Assembly (NCBI RefSeq): GCF_029269835.1
Contig: NZ_JARJBB010000024.1
Coordinates: 1 to 64,000, forward strand
Origin: Streptomyces tropicalis
Lineage (GTDB): Bacteria > Actinomycetota > Actinomycetes > Streptomycetales > Streptomycetaceae
DNA: 64,000 bases
Direction: 5' to 3'
Made by a program: the position numbers and the translations under genes. This document shows, in pieces, positions 50,835 through 60,437 of the stretch (position 1 is the first letter of the stretch; every line of letters starts with the position of its first letter). The notes under the pieces were generated by a model. The model had not been told where the DNA came from. It made no database searches and worked only from the letters and a program-made list of their open reading frames with translations.

Positions 50835-52688
50835 GTGGCGCAGGTGCCGCAGACGTTCGATGCTCTCGCGGTGCGGACCTGGTGCGGTCTGGCGCTGCGC
50901 GCGCTCGGCCGCGCGCGCGAGGAGATCGACGCGATCAACGTCTACCCCGTCGCCGACGGGGACACCGGCACCAACCTGTACCTCACCGTCGAGTCCGCCG
51001 TGGCGGCCGTGGAGGCCGTCTTCGCCGCCCACGAGCTGGATCCCGCGGACGCCGCAGGCGGGGCCCCGCCGCTCGCCGACGCGGTACGGGCCATGGCCCA
51101 CGGTGCGCTCATCGGCGCCCGCGGCAACTCCGGAACCATCCTCGCCCAGCTGCTGCGCGGCATGGCCCAGGTCCTCGCCGCCGACGGTGAGACCCCCCAC
51201 ACCGACGGGCCGGGCCTCCGGCTCGCCCTGTGCCACGCCGCGGAATCCGCGCGCGAGGCCGTCGCCCACCCGGTCGAGGGCACCGTCCTGACGGTCGCCT
51301 CGGCCGCCGCCGACGCGGCCGGCGAAGCCGCGGACGACTGCGGGGCGGTCGCCCGGGCCGCCTACGCCGGAGCCCGCGCCGCGCTCGCCGCGACCCCGCG
51401 CCAGCTGGCGGTCCTGGAGCGCGCCGGCGTGGTCGACGCCGGTGGGCGGGGCCTGGTGGCCGTCCTGGCGGCCCTGGTGGAGACCTTCACGGGGGAGACG
51501 CCGGCCGCCCTCGCCGCGGCACCGGCGGCGCAGGGAGCGGCGGGAACCGCGGGAACGGCGGGAACGGCGGGAACGGCGGGAACAGGGGGAGCGGCGGAAC
51601 CGGCGGGAGGGGACGGGACGTCCGTGGCGGCCGGGGTGCCGCACGCGCGGGCGGGTGCCGGAACCGGCGGCCTCGGCGACCTCGGCGGCAGTTCCGGGGC
51701 GGACGCGGCGCCGGGTGCATCGGGCGCCTCGGAGCGGGCCGGGGCGTGCGGGCCGGACGACGGCGGACCGGCCTTCGAGGTCATCTACCTGCTGGAGGCC
51801 GAGGACGCCGCCGTCGCCCGGCTGCGCGCCCGGCTGGACACGCTCGGGGACTCCCTGGTCGTGGTCGGCGGCGACGGGCTGTGGAACATCCACGTCCACG
51901 TCGACGACGCGGGCGCCGCGGTGGAGGCGGGCGTCGAGGCCGGCCGGCCGTACCGGATCCGCATCACCCACTTCGCGGCCGGCGACGTGCACACCACCGG
52001 CGCCGAGCGTCCGCCCCGGGAGCGCGTGCAGCGCGCCGTGGTCGCCGTCGTCCCGGGCGAGGGGCTGGCCGGGCTCTGCACCGAGGCCGGCGCGGTCGCC
52101 GTCCCGGCCCGGCCCGGTGAGCTGCCGGGCAGCGGCGAACTCGTCGAGGCGCTGCGCCGGGCCCACGCGCGCGAGGTCGTGCTGCTGCCCAACGACGCCG
52201 AGCTGCGCCACACCGCGGCCGCCGCGGCCGAGCAGGCCCGCGGGGAGGGCATCAGGGTCGCGCTCATCCCGACCCGCTCCGCGGTCCAGGGGCTCGCCGC
52301 GCTCGCCGTGCACGAGCCCGGGCGGCGCTTCGACGAGGACGTCGTCGCCATGACCTCGGCGGCCGGCGCGACGCGGTACGCCGAGGTCACCGTCGCCGAG
52401 GCCCGGTCCTGGACCACGGCCGGGATCTGCCAGGCGGGCGACGTCCTCGGGCTCATCGACGGGGACGTCGCCGTGATCGGGCACGACGTGACGGCCACCG
52501 CCGGGACCGTGCTGGACCGCATGCTCGCGGCGGGCGGCGAGATGGTCACCCTGGTGCTCGGCGACGACGCCCCCGAGCCGATCGCGGCCGACCTGGAGGC
52601 CCGGGTCCGGGTGTCCTACCTGGCCGTCGACACGGTGGTGTACCGGGGCGGGCGGCTCGGGTCCCTGCTCCTCATCGGCGTCGAGTAG
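50835..52688 (+). CDS. DAK2-domain protein, FakA-like (fatty acid kinase type)
   Basis: A 617-residue protein. Residues 1-200 form the DhaL/DAK2 nucleotide domain (AINVYPVADGDTGTNLYLTV, GARGNSGTILAQLLRGMAQV). An Ala/Gly linker with TAG repeats follows at about 230-300. The C-terminal half is DegV-like and DAK-phosphatase-like (GDGLWNIHVHVDDAG, VVAVVPGEGLAGLCTEAGAV, LLPNDAELRHTA). FakA phosphorylates fatty acids bound to FakB partners. I recall this gene beside recG in other streptomycetes; here they are separated. GTG at 50835 has GGAGG upstream, and the in-frame upstream region is low in conservation. Confidence 0.85.
   Translation: MAQVPQTFDALAVRTWCGLALRALGRAREEIDAINVYPVADGDTGTNLYLTVESAVAAVEAVFAAHELDPADAAGGAPPLADAVRAMAHGALIGARGNSGTILAQLLRGMAQVLAADGETPHTDGPGLRLALCHAAESAREAVAHPVEGTVLTVASAAADAAGEAADDCGAVARAAYAGARAALAATPRQLAVLERAGVVDAGGRGLVAVLAALVETFTGETPAALAAAPAAQGAAGTAGTAGTAGTAGTGGAAEPAGGDGTSVAAGVPHARAGAGTGGLGDLGGSSGADAAPGASGASERAGACGPDDGGPAFEVIYLLEAEDAAVARLRARLDTLGDSLVVVGGDGLWNIHVHVDDAGAAVEAGVEAGRPYRIRITHFAAGDVHTTGAERPPRERVQRAVVAVVPGEGLAGLCTEAGAVAVPARPGELPGSGELVEALRRAHAREVVLLPNDAELRHTAAAAAEQARGEGIRVALIPTRSAVQGLAALAVHEPGRRFDEDVVAMTSAAGATRYAEVTVAEARSWTTAGICQAGDVLGLIDGDVAVIGHDVTATAGTVLDRMLAAGGEMVTLVLGDDAPEPIAADLEARVRVSYLAVDTVVYRGGRLGSLLLIGVE
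51538..51592 (+). repeat. Short 9-bp tandem repeats in the DAK2 gene linker
   Basis: Units of the type GCGGGAACG occur several times in a row, encoding a Thr-Ala-Gly repeat in the linker between domains. Copy number may vary. Confidence 0.7.
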
Positions 52689-52724
52689 ACCGAGCGGGCC
52701 GAGTAGTCCGGGCAGGCCGGACCG

Positions 52725-52759
52725 GCGGGCGTGCACCGTCCCCGGCCGGGCACGCCCGC
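52725..52759. terminator. Hairpin between the DAK2 gene and the TPR gene
   Basis: Perfect 10-bp stem GCGGGCGTGC / GCACGCCCGC with a 15-nt loop that can itself pair, between convergent genes. T tract absent. Confidence 0.55.
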
Positions 52760-53214
52760 GTTCACCGCCCGGTGCCGTTCTCCACCAGCGCCAGCAGGCG
52801 CTCCGCGTCGGCCGTGCGGGCGCGGGCCGCGGCGTCCCCGGCGTCGGCCCCGGCGTACGCGGCGAGCACCGCGCGGGCGCGTGCCGCGGCGGCCGCGCCC
52901 CGGCCGAGGTCGGCCTCCAGCCGTCCGGCAGCCAGCTCGGCGTCGGTGCGGTCGTGCAGTGCGGCCCCGCCCAGCGCGGCGAACACCCCGGCGGCCCGTT
53001 CGGTCTCGGCCAGCGCCTCCTCCAGAACAGCCCGGATCGCGTCGTCCGCCGCGCCCCGGGCGACGGAGCGGACGAGGAGGTCGCCGAACTGGCGGTGGGA
53101 GTCGCCGAGTTCGGCCAGGATCCGCTGCCGGTCCCGGGCCTGCCCGGCCGTGGCCCCGGTGCCCCCCGGCTCCCGGCCGGGTCCGGACCCGGCGCCCGCC
53201 TGCCCCGCGGTCCC

Positions 53215-53475
53215 GTCCTCGCGGTCGGGGTCGCCGTCATGGCCGCGCTCGCCGTCTTCACGACGGCCGCCGCCCTCGCCGTGGCCGCGCTCGCCGTCTT
53301 CACGACGGCCGCCGCCCTCGCCGTGGCCTTGCTCGTCGTCGTGGCGCTCACGGCCCTCGCCGTCGCCGCGCTTGCCGTGACGGTCGCCGCCCTCGCCGTG
53401 GCCTTGCTCGTCGTCGTGGCGCTCACGGCCCTCGCCGTCGCCGTGGTCGTCGTGGTCGTCGTGGTCGTCCAGTGC
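53215..53475 (-). repeat. His/Asp/Glu/Gly-rich tandem repeat block
   Basis: Nested repeats of about 36-84 bp encode units such as GHGEGGGRREDGER and RERHDDEQGHGEGG, and a DDHDDHDDHGDGEG run. The acidic and histidine content could bind metal ions; the block also looks unstable in length. It lies inside the TPR gene. Confidence 0.75.
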
Positions 53476-54225
53476 CGCCCGGCACGTCCGCACGGCCTCG
53501 GCCATCAGGGCCCGGGCCCGGCCCGCCCGTCCGCCGTCGCCGTCCGGGGCCGCCGGCTCCCCACGGGCGCCCGCCTCGTCCACGGACCCGCCGTGCCCCG
53601 CACCGTCCGCCGCCTCCGGACCGCCCGTGACGTCGCCGGCGCCCCCGCTCCCGGGGTGCCCGTCGCTCGCCCGGCGCCCGCGGTCGCCATGGTCCTCGCG
53701 CAGGGCCAGCCAGGCGCGGGCGCGCAGGGAGCGGACCAGGCCGTGGACGTCGCCGAGGGACCGCCACAGGTCGCCCGCACGGGCGTAGGCCCGGTCCGCC
53801 TCGGCGAGCAGCCCCGCACGGCCCAGGGACTCGGCGGCCAGGTGGGCGAGCGTGGCGTGGTCCTGCTGCTCGGGCCAGTGCCGCGCGATCCCGGCCGCCT
53901 CCAGCCGGTGCTCGGCGGCCGCGCGGTGCTCGCCCAGCTCGCTCAGGCAGTCCGCGAGCCACCACTGCGTCTGGACGACGGCCCCCTCGCCGTGCGTCCC
54001 GGCGTCCAGGTCGGGCAGCGCGGACTCCAGCACCTCCGCCGCCTCGGCCCACCGGCCCAGCCGCAGCAGCAGCCCGCCGAGCTGCTGCCGGGCCCAGGCG
54101 CCGAGCGCCGGCCCCTGCCCGGCCTCGTCCGCCCAGTGCGCCGCCTCCAGGGCGTGGTCCGCGGCCTCCTCCACCCGCTCCAGCCCGCCGAGCACCTCGC
54201 CGAGCTGGAGGTGCAGCCGGGCCCG

Positions 54226-54233
54226 CCCCCCCC
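54226..54233 (-). other. Homopolymer frameshift site in the TPR gene
   Basis: Eight C in a row on the plus strand. Seven would restore the reading frame between the two TPR halves. Long homopolymers are prone to slippage in cells and in sequencing. Confidence 0.7.
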
Positions 54234-56163
54234 GGCTCCAGGTACGGCCCGCCGTGCTCCAGGGCCGCCCGCAGCGCCCGCTCCGCCCCCGCGGCGTCGC
54301 CCAGATGGTGCGCGACCACCGCCAGACGGGCCCCGTACTCCACCGCCAGCCACGGCAGCCCCGCCCCGGCGTACTCCGCGACGGCCCGCGCGTACAGCTC
54401 CGCCGCCGTCCCCGCGTCGCCGCCGCGCAGGGCGACCTCCGCGAGCATCGCCCGCGCCTCGGCCGCCCGGGACACCAGCCGGACGTCGTCGCCGGCGCGC
54501 CCGTCGACGAGCGTCAGCACCTCCCGTACGGCGGTGTCCGCGGCGGCCAGGTCGCCCGGGCCCACCGGGCCCTCGGCCGCGTACACCCGCCGCATCAGGA
54601 TCCGCGCCCGCCCGATCAGCACCGACGCCGTCTGCCGCAGCCCCGTGCCGCCCTCGGCGTACAGTGCGAGGACGCGGTCGCAGGGCCCGGCGACCGCCGC
54701 GAGCGCCTCGGGGACCGCGCCGTCCAGCGCCCGGACGTACGCCGCGCGCGTGCGGGCCGCCAGCGCCTCCCCGGGATCACCCGCCTCCGCGTACAGCACG
54801 GCGGCCCGCTCGAACAGCTCGGCGCCCCCGGGCCCGAGGTCCATCGCCTCGTGGTCGGCGATCTCGGCCCGGGTGCGGGCGTCCAGATCCGTGCCGCGCG
54901 CCGCCCGGGCCACGGCCGCCCACGCCTCCACGGCGTGCGGGCGCAGCGTGTCCGACATCCGGCGTGCCGCGGCGAGGAGCTCCGGCAGGTCCTCCGGCGC
55001 CGGTTCCGCGGCGGCCGGCTCCTCGGGCCCGGGCACCGGCACGGGGGAGGGACGCACCGCTCGGACGCCCAGCGGCAGCCGGTCCGCCAGCGGGCGCTGC
55101 GCCATGCGCGCGCGGGCCCGCTCACCGACGTGGGGTGTGCCGTTGCGCCGGTCGAAGCGGGCCGCGAGGGCCTCGGCCTGTGGGCGTGCGTGGGCCGCGA
55201 GCGCGGCGGCCGTCCAGGCGCGCCCGGCCGGACCCGGCACCGGCCGCTCTCCGAGGCCCTGCTCCACCAGCCGGTCCATGAGCAGCGTCACCACGGCCAG
55301 GAACTCCAGCAGGCTGCGCGGGTGCCCGGAGTCGGTGAAATAGGCGGGCCGCTCGGCCAGCAGCTCCAGTCCGCGGGCCTCGTTGCCGGTCAGCGCGCAG
55401 AACTCCACGTGGTCCGCGTAGGCGCCGCGCATGCTCTCCATCCCGCGCACCAGCCGCAGACCCCGCAGGTGGTGGGCGCGCGCCCGGTCGGGGCGGCCCA
55501 GGCGCAGCAGCGGCACCAGGGACGAGGCGAGCACGGTGTGCGGCTCGTGGGCGCAGGCGAACTCGCCCTCCAGGACCGGCCGCCACAGCTCCAGGGCCTC
55601 CTCGTCCCGGCCGAGTTCCGCCTGCCACCAGCCCTGCGCGTGCCGCTCGCAGGCGTGGCAGTCGGCCATCGCGTCCCGGTCGGCCGCCAGCCACGCCGCG
55701 TACGCCCGCTCCGCCCGCGGCCTGTCGCCGACGTGCGCGGCGACGCTGAACTCGGCGCTGCGCACGGCCCGTTCCGAGTAGCCGGCGATCCGGTGGCGGT
55801 GCTCCATCTCGCCGAGCCACTTCTCCACCGACGCCAGCGGGACGTGCGACTGGTCGAGCATGCCGGCCGTCATCCACTTGAACACCCAGTGCAGCGTGTG
55901 GATCTCGTACTCGTCGAAATCCCCGGGGCGTTCGTCCCACAGCCGCAGCAGCCGCGCGAACGGGACGAACATCCTGTCCTTCTCGGAGCTGTAGTTGTAG
56001 ACCTTCAGCTGGTGCCCGAGCGCCTCGATCACCGCGAGCGGGACGTTCAGCCGCTCCGCCTCGGCGAGCAGCCGCTCCGCGCGGGCGTTGCGTGCGGGGC
56101 CCTCCGGCTGCCCGGAGTTGTCGGCGATGGCGCGGCGCAGCGCCTCGATGCCGGTGATGCCGC

Positions 56164-58008
56164 TCATCGGGGGCCGCCCTCGGTGGTGTCGGTGCCGCTG
56201 TGCGTGGCCCACTCCAGCAGGCCGAGGAACGCGCGGTTGAGCAGGGCCGAGTCGGCCGGCCGCAGCGGCCGCTGCGCCCTCAGCAGGGCCTGCCCGTACA
56301 GGGACTGGACGGCCGTGCCGACCAGGTCCGCGTCGGGCAGCGAACCGATGCGCCGGACCAGCGGATTGAGGTGGTTGAGGACCAGTCGCGCCCGGGGCGC
56401 GCCGCCGCGCAGCGAGCCGAGGATGCCCGCCCACAGGTCGTCGGCCTGCGCCTCGGCCTCGGCGCGGGCCTGCTCGTGCCGGGCCGCCCGGTCGTCCAGG
56501 TGCAGCGCGGGTACCGACAGGGGGTGGAAGGCACGCAGCGCGACGTCGCAGCCCAGCGGGTCGAGGACGGCCCGCGCGACGGCGAGGAAGTCCGCCAGGG
56601 CCAGCTCCTCGGCCGGGTCGGCGGCGTCCAGGTGCGCGGTCACGGTGTCCGCGTCCAGCTCGGCGACCGCTGTCCGCGGCCGCACCGACGGCAGCGCCTC
56701 GACCAGCTCGCCGTCGTAGGTGTAGCCGCCGTTGACGACGCCGATGCCCTGCGCGGAGGCGATCGGCGCGACCTGCCGGAACTCCTCCACGGTGCGGGTG
56801 AAGTGCACGACGGGGTGACGCTCGGCGAACTCCTCCAGGGACAGCCGCCCGTCGGTCGTCTCGAAGGGCAGCCACGGCAGCATCGTGCGCAGCATCTCCG
56901 TGTCGTGCCGGGCCAGGGACTTCACGCCCAGGACGTGGACGGCGAGGAACGCCTCCAGCCGCTCCGGGTCGCCGGCCGCCAGCCCGGTGAGCCAGGACCG
57001 GATCCGCTCGCCGAGCGCCTCCCTGACCGCGGCCAGCGTCTCGTCCTCGTACAGCGCCTCGCGGGATGCCGTGGGCCGCAGGCTGTCGGTGTCGAGCACA
57101 CAGCGCACGAAGAACGCCCAGTCGGGCAGCAGCTGTTCCGCCCGGTCCGTCAGCAGCATGCCCTTCAGGTGCACCCGGTGCCCCGCGCGCTGCGCCGGGC
57201 TGACCGCGGACGGCAGCACGTACGCCACGCCCCGGATCCCGGCCACCGGCACGTCCAGGGCGATCGCGTCCAGCGGGGTGAAACCGAACAGCTCGTGGCA
57301 GTGCCGGGCCAGGGCGACCCGGCGTGCGGCGGGGGAGGGGTGCGCCCGGTCCCAGGGCGCCGGCCGCTCGGTGACCTGCGTGTCGCCGACCCGTACGTCG
57401 TAGGGCAGCAGCGACCCGAAGTCCCGGGCCAGCGCCAGCACCCGCTGCTCGCCGAGCCACTCGCCCGCTCCGGGCCGCGCCCTCAGGTGCACGGTGGTGC
57501 CGGGCTCGGTCCGGGCGTCGTCCGGCAGCGTCCGCACGCTGTAGGACCCGTCGTCGCACGCCGTCCACTCCACCGGCGGCGCCCCGGGCGTCCGCGCGCT
57601 GCGGCTGACCACCCGGATGCGCTCGGCGACCACGAAGCAGGCCAGCAGGCCGATGCCGAACTGGCCGAGGAAGCCGGAGCGGACCTCCTGCAGGCCCTCG
57701 GCGCGCTTGGAGCTGCGGCCGATGGTCGCCAGCAGGGTGTGCACGTCGGACTCGGTGAGGCCGATGCCGGTGTCCTCCACCCGCAGCGTGCCGCCGTCCG
57801 CGGTCAGCCGCACCCGGGCCGGGGCGCCGGGCTGCTCCGCCCGCCGGGCGGTGACGGCGTCCACGGCGTTCTGCAGCAGCTCGCGCAGGTAGACCCGGGG
57901 ACTGGAGTACAGGTGGTGGGAGAGCAGGTCCACCAGGCCGCGCAGGTCGACCTGGAAGGTGTGGGCCGGCTGCGGCGCCGGGGATGACTGCGGGGTCTGG
58001 GAGTCCAT
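56164..58008 (-). CDS. HSP90-family ATPase/chaperone
   Basis: A 614-residue HtpG-like protein. The GHKL ATP site is intact: YLRELLQNAVDAVTARR (metal-binding Asn), VEDTGIGLTESDVH (DxGxG), and the lid SSKRAEGLQEV with GQFGIGLLACFVV. The middle domain includes KGMLLTDRAEQLLPDWAFFV and PTASREALYEDETL, as in HSP90. The C-terminal part is shorter and divergent, without a MEEVD-type tail. ATG at 58008 fits the family start; GTG 58014 is an alternative. It overlaps the TPR gene by 4 bp and is divergent from recG. Confidence 0.88.
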   Translation of the reverse strand: MDSQTPQSSPAPQPAHTFQVDLRGLVDLLSHHLYSSPRVYLRELLQNAVDAVTARRAEQPGAPARVRLTADGGTLRVEDTGIGLTESDVHTLLATIGRSSKRAEGLQEVRSGFLGQFGIGLLACFVVAERIRVVSRSARTPGAPPVEWTACDDGSYSVRTLPDDARTEPGTTVHLRARPGAGEWLGEQRVLALARDFGSLLPYDVRVGDTQVTERPAPWDRAHPSPAARRVALARHCHELFGFTPLDAIALDVPVAGIRGVAYVLPSAVSPAQRAGHRVHLKGMLLTDRAEQLLPDWAFFVRCVLDTDSLRPTASREALYEDETLAAVREALGERIRSWLTGLAAGDPERLEAFLAVHVLGVKSLARHDTEMLRTMLPWLPFETTDGRLSLEEFAERHPVVHFTRTVEEFRQVAPIASAQGIGVVNGGYTYDGELVEALPSVRPRTAVAELDADTVTAHLDAADPAEELALADFLAVARAVLDPLGCDVALRAFHPLSVPALHLDDRAARHEQARAEAEAQADDLWAGILGSLRGGAPRARLVLNHLNPLVRRIGSLPDADLVGTAVQSLYGQALLRAQRPLRPADSALLNRAFLGLLEWATHSGTDTTEGGPR

Positions 58009-58096
58009 CGTCACAGCGCCGGTGGGGGACTCGCGACGGCGCGGGGTCGGGCGGTACCGAGTGGGGCGGTGACCGCGGGGCAGGCCGGGGCGCGCC

Positions 58097-58126
58097 ATCC
58101 TAGGGCCCCGCCGACCCGGCTGACCA
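58097..58126 (-). promoter_or_regulatory. Candidate promoter of the HSP90-TPR operon
   Basis: On the minus strand TGGTCA, 18-bp spacer, TAGGAT, about 90 nt upstream of the HSP90 start. The match is moderate. Confidence 0.4.
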
Positions 58127-58172
58127 GGAGTTTCCCAGGACGTCTACGGCAATGTCGGTGCCGTGGTGTGCA

Positions 58173-60389
58173 ATGGATCTCGTGCCCGCACTGGAAGAAC
58201 CACTGAAACAGCCACTGAAGTCAGTGCTCGGCCCCGCCACCGCGAAGGTGATGGCCGAGCACCTCGGCCTGCACACCGTCGGCGACCTCCTGCACCACTA
58301 CCCCCGCAGATACGAGGAGCGCGGCCAGCTCACCCACCTCGCCGACCTGCCGATGGACGAGCACGTCACGGTGGTCGCCCAGGTCGCCGACGCCCGGCTG
58401 CACACCTTCGCCTCCACCCGGGCCCCCCGCGGCAAGGGCCAGCGCCTCGAGGTGACGATCACCGACGGCAGCGGCCGGCTCCAGCTGGTCTTCTTCGGCA
58501 ACGGCGTGCACAAGCCGCACAAGGAGCTCCTGCCCGGCACCCGGGCGATGTTCTCGGGCAAGGTCTCCCTCTTCAACCGCCGGCTCCAACTGGCCCACCC
58601 GGCCTACGAACTGCTCCACTCGGACACCGAGGAGGCGGTCGAGAGCTGGGCCGGCGCCCTCATCCCGCTCTACCCGGCCACCGCCAAGCTGGAGTCCTGG
58701 AAGATCGGCAAGGCGGTCCAGACGGTGCTGCCCAGCGCGCCGGAGGCCCTCGACCCGCTCCCCGGGCCGCTCCGCGAGGGCCGCGGCCTGGTGACCCTGC
58801 CCGAGGCCCTGCAGAAGATCCACCGCCCGCAGACCAAGGCGGACATCGCCGACGCCCGCGCCCGCCTGAAGTGGGACGAGGCCTTCGTCCTCCAGGTCGC
58901 CCTGGCCCGCCGCCGCCACGCCGACACCCAGCTCGCCGCCGTCCCGCGCAGACCGTCGCCGGACGGCATCCTGGCCGCCTTCGACGACCGGCTGCCCTTC
59001 ACGCTCACCGAGGGCCAGCAGAAGGTCTCCGCGGAGATCTTCTCCGGCCTCGCCGCCGCGCACCCGATGCACCGCCTGCTCCAGGGCGAGGTCGGCAGCG
59101 GCAAGACGCTGGTCGCCCTGCGCGCCATGCTGGCCGTCGTCGACGCGGGCGGGCAGGCGGCGATGCTGGCGCCCACCGAGGTGCTCGCCCAGCAGCACCA
59201 CCGCTCCGTCACCGAGATGATGGGGGAGCTGGCCGAGGGCGGCATGCTCGGCGGCGCCGAGCGCGCCACCAAGGTCGTGCTGCTGACCGGCTCCATGGGA
59301 GCGGCGGCACGCCGGCAGGCGCTCCTCGACCTCGCCACCGGTGAGGCGGGCCTGGTGATCGGCACGCACGCGCTGATCGAGGACAAGGTGCAGTTCCACG
59401 ATCTCGGCCTGGTCGTCGTCGACGAGCAGCACCGGTTCGGCGTCGAGCAGCGCGACGCCCTGCGCGGCAAGGGCAAGCAGCCCCCGCACCTGCTCGTCAT
59501 GACCGCCACCCCCATCCCCCGGACGGTCGCCATGACCGTCTTCGGCGACCTGGAGACCTCCGTCCTCGACCAGCTCCCCGCCGGGCGCTCGCCGATCGCC
59601 AGCCACGTCGTCCCCGCCGCCGACAAGCCGCACTTCCTGGCCCGCGCCTGGGAGCGCGTGCGCGAGGAGGTGGAGAAGGGCCACCAGGCGTACGTCGTCT
59701 GCCCGCGCATCGGCGACGAGGAGGACGCCCCGAAGAAGGGTCGTGCGACGTCCCCCGAGGACGAGGCGGAGAAGCGGCCCCCGCTCGCCGTCCTGGAGAT
59801 CGCCGAGCAGCTGTCCGCGGGCCCGCTGAGCGGTCTGCGGGTCGAGGTGCTGCACGGCAGGATGCACCCGGACGACAAGGACGCCGTCATGCGCCGCTTC
59901 GCGGCCGGGGAGACCGACGTCCTGGTCGCCACCACGGTCATCGAGGTCGGCGTCAACGTGCCCAACGCCACCGCCATGGTGATCATGGACGCGGACCGGT
60001 TCGGCGTCTCCCAGCTGCACCAGCTGCGCGGCCGCGTCGGCCGCGGCTCGGCCGCCGGGCTGTGCCTGCTGGTCTCGGAGATGCCGGAGGCGAGCCCCGC
60101 GCGCCGCCGGCTGGACGCGGTCGCCTCCACCCTCGACGGCTTCGAGCTCTCCCGTATCGACCTGGAGGAGCGCCGTGAGGGCGACGTCCTCGGGCAGGCG
60201 CAGTCCGGCGTCCGCTCCAGCCTGCGGGTGCTCGCCGTCATCGACGACGAGGAGATCATCGCCGAGGCCCGCGAGGAGGCCGCCGCGGTGGTCGCCGCCG
60301 ACCCGGACCTGCGGGACCTGCCCGGGCTGCGGACCGCGCTGGACGCCCTGCTCGACGACGAGCGCGAGCAGTACCTGGAGAAGGGCTGA
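58173..60389 (+). CDS. recG: ATP-dependent DNA helicase RecG
   Basis: A 738-residue helicase that remodels stalled forks and Holliday junctions. The N-terminal wedge/OB domain includes VGDLLHHYPRRYEERG. Helicase motifs are LLQGEVGSGKTLVALRAML (I), LAPTEVLAQQHH (Ia), VVVDEQHRFGVEQR (II, DEQH), MTATPIPRTVAMT (III), LVATTVIEVGVNVPNATAMV (V) and QLHQLRGRVGRG (VI). An inserted acidic/lysine segment at about residues 520-540 (EEDAPKKGRATSPEDEAEK) is an actinobacterial feature. ATG at 58173 is preferred; 58152 is an alternative. Confidence 0.95.
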   Translation: MDLVPALEEPLKQPLKSVLGPATAKVMAEHLGLHTVGDLLHHYPRRYEERGQLTHLADLPMDEHVTVVAQVADARLHTFASTRAPRGKGQRLEVTITDGSGRLQLVFFGNGVHKPHKELLPGTRAMFSGKVSLFNRRLQLAHPAYELLHSDTEEAVESWAGALIPLYPATAKLESWKIGKAVQTVLPSAPEALDPLPGPLREGRGLVTLPEALQKIHRPQTKADIADARARLKWDEAFVLQVALARRRHADTQLAAVPRRPSPDGILAAFDDRLPFTLTEGQQKVSAEIFSGLAAAHPMHRLLQGEVGSGKTLVALRAMLAVVDAGGQAAMLAPTEVLAQQHHRSVTEMMGELAEGGMLGGAERATKVVLLTGSMGAAARRQALLDLATGEAGLVIGTHALIEDKVQFHDLGLVVVDEQHRFGVEQRDALRGKGKQPPHLLVMTATPIPRTVAMTVFGDLETSVLDQLPAGRSPIASHVVPAADKPHFLARAWERVREEVEKGHQAYVVCPRIGDEEDAPKKGRATSPEDEAEKRPPLAVLEIAEQLSAGPLSGLRVEVLHGRMHPDDKDAVMRRFAAGETDVLVATTVIEVGVNVPNATAMVIMDADRFGVSQLHQLRGRVGRGSAAGLCLLVSEMPEASPARRRLDAVASTLDGFELSRIDLEERREGDVLGQAQSGVRSSLRVLAVIDDEEIIAEAREEAAAVVAADPDLRDLPGLRTALDALLDDEREQYLEKG

Positions 60390-60437
60390 CAGACTGGGAC
60401 GGTCACCATCCGCACGCACCGACAAGGACCCCAGGAC

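Larger units (their letters stand above)
52762..56167 (-). pseudogene. Large TPR-repeat protein gene with a frameshift (HSP90 partner)
   Basis: Reads as one gene of about 1134 residues once a single base is removed. The first part starts ATG 56167 (MSGITGIEALRRAIADNSGQ) and contains helical TPR-like repeats up to GGPYLEPG. An 8-C run at 54226-54233 (8 G on the coding strand) then shifts frame; with 7 G the next frame RARLHLQLGEVLGGLERVEE continues the TPR pattern to the stop at 52762. The late part contains a His/Asp/Glu/Gly repeat block. Its ATG overlaps the HSP90 stop (ATGA), so the two are coupled. The shift may be a true mutation, phase variation or an error. Confidence 0.72.

Noticed and set aside
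56168..57568. Upstream extension of the TPR reading frame, giving one very long minus-strand frame
   Set aside because: It lies inside the HSP90 gene in another frame, the translation is Arg/Gly/Pro-rich without family features, and MSGITGIEAL at 56167 has the coupled ATGA start.
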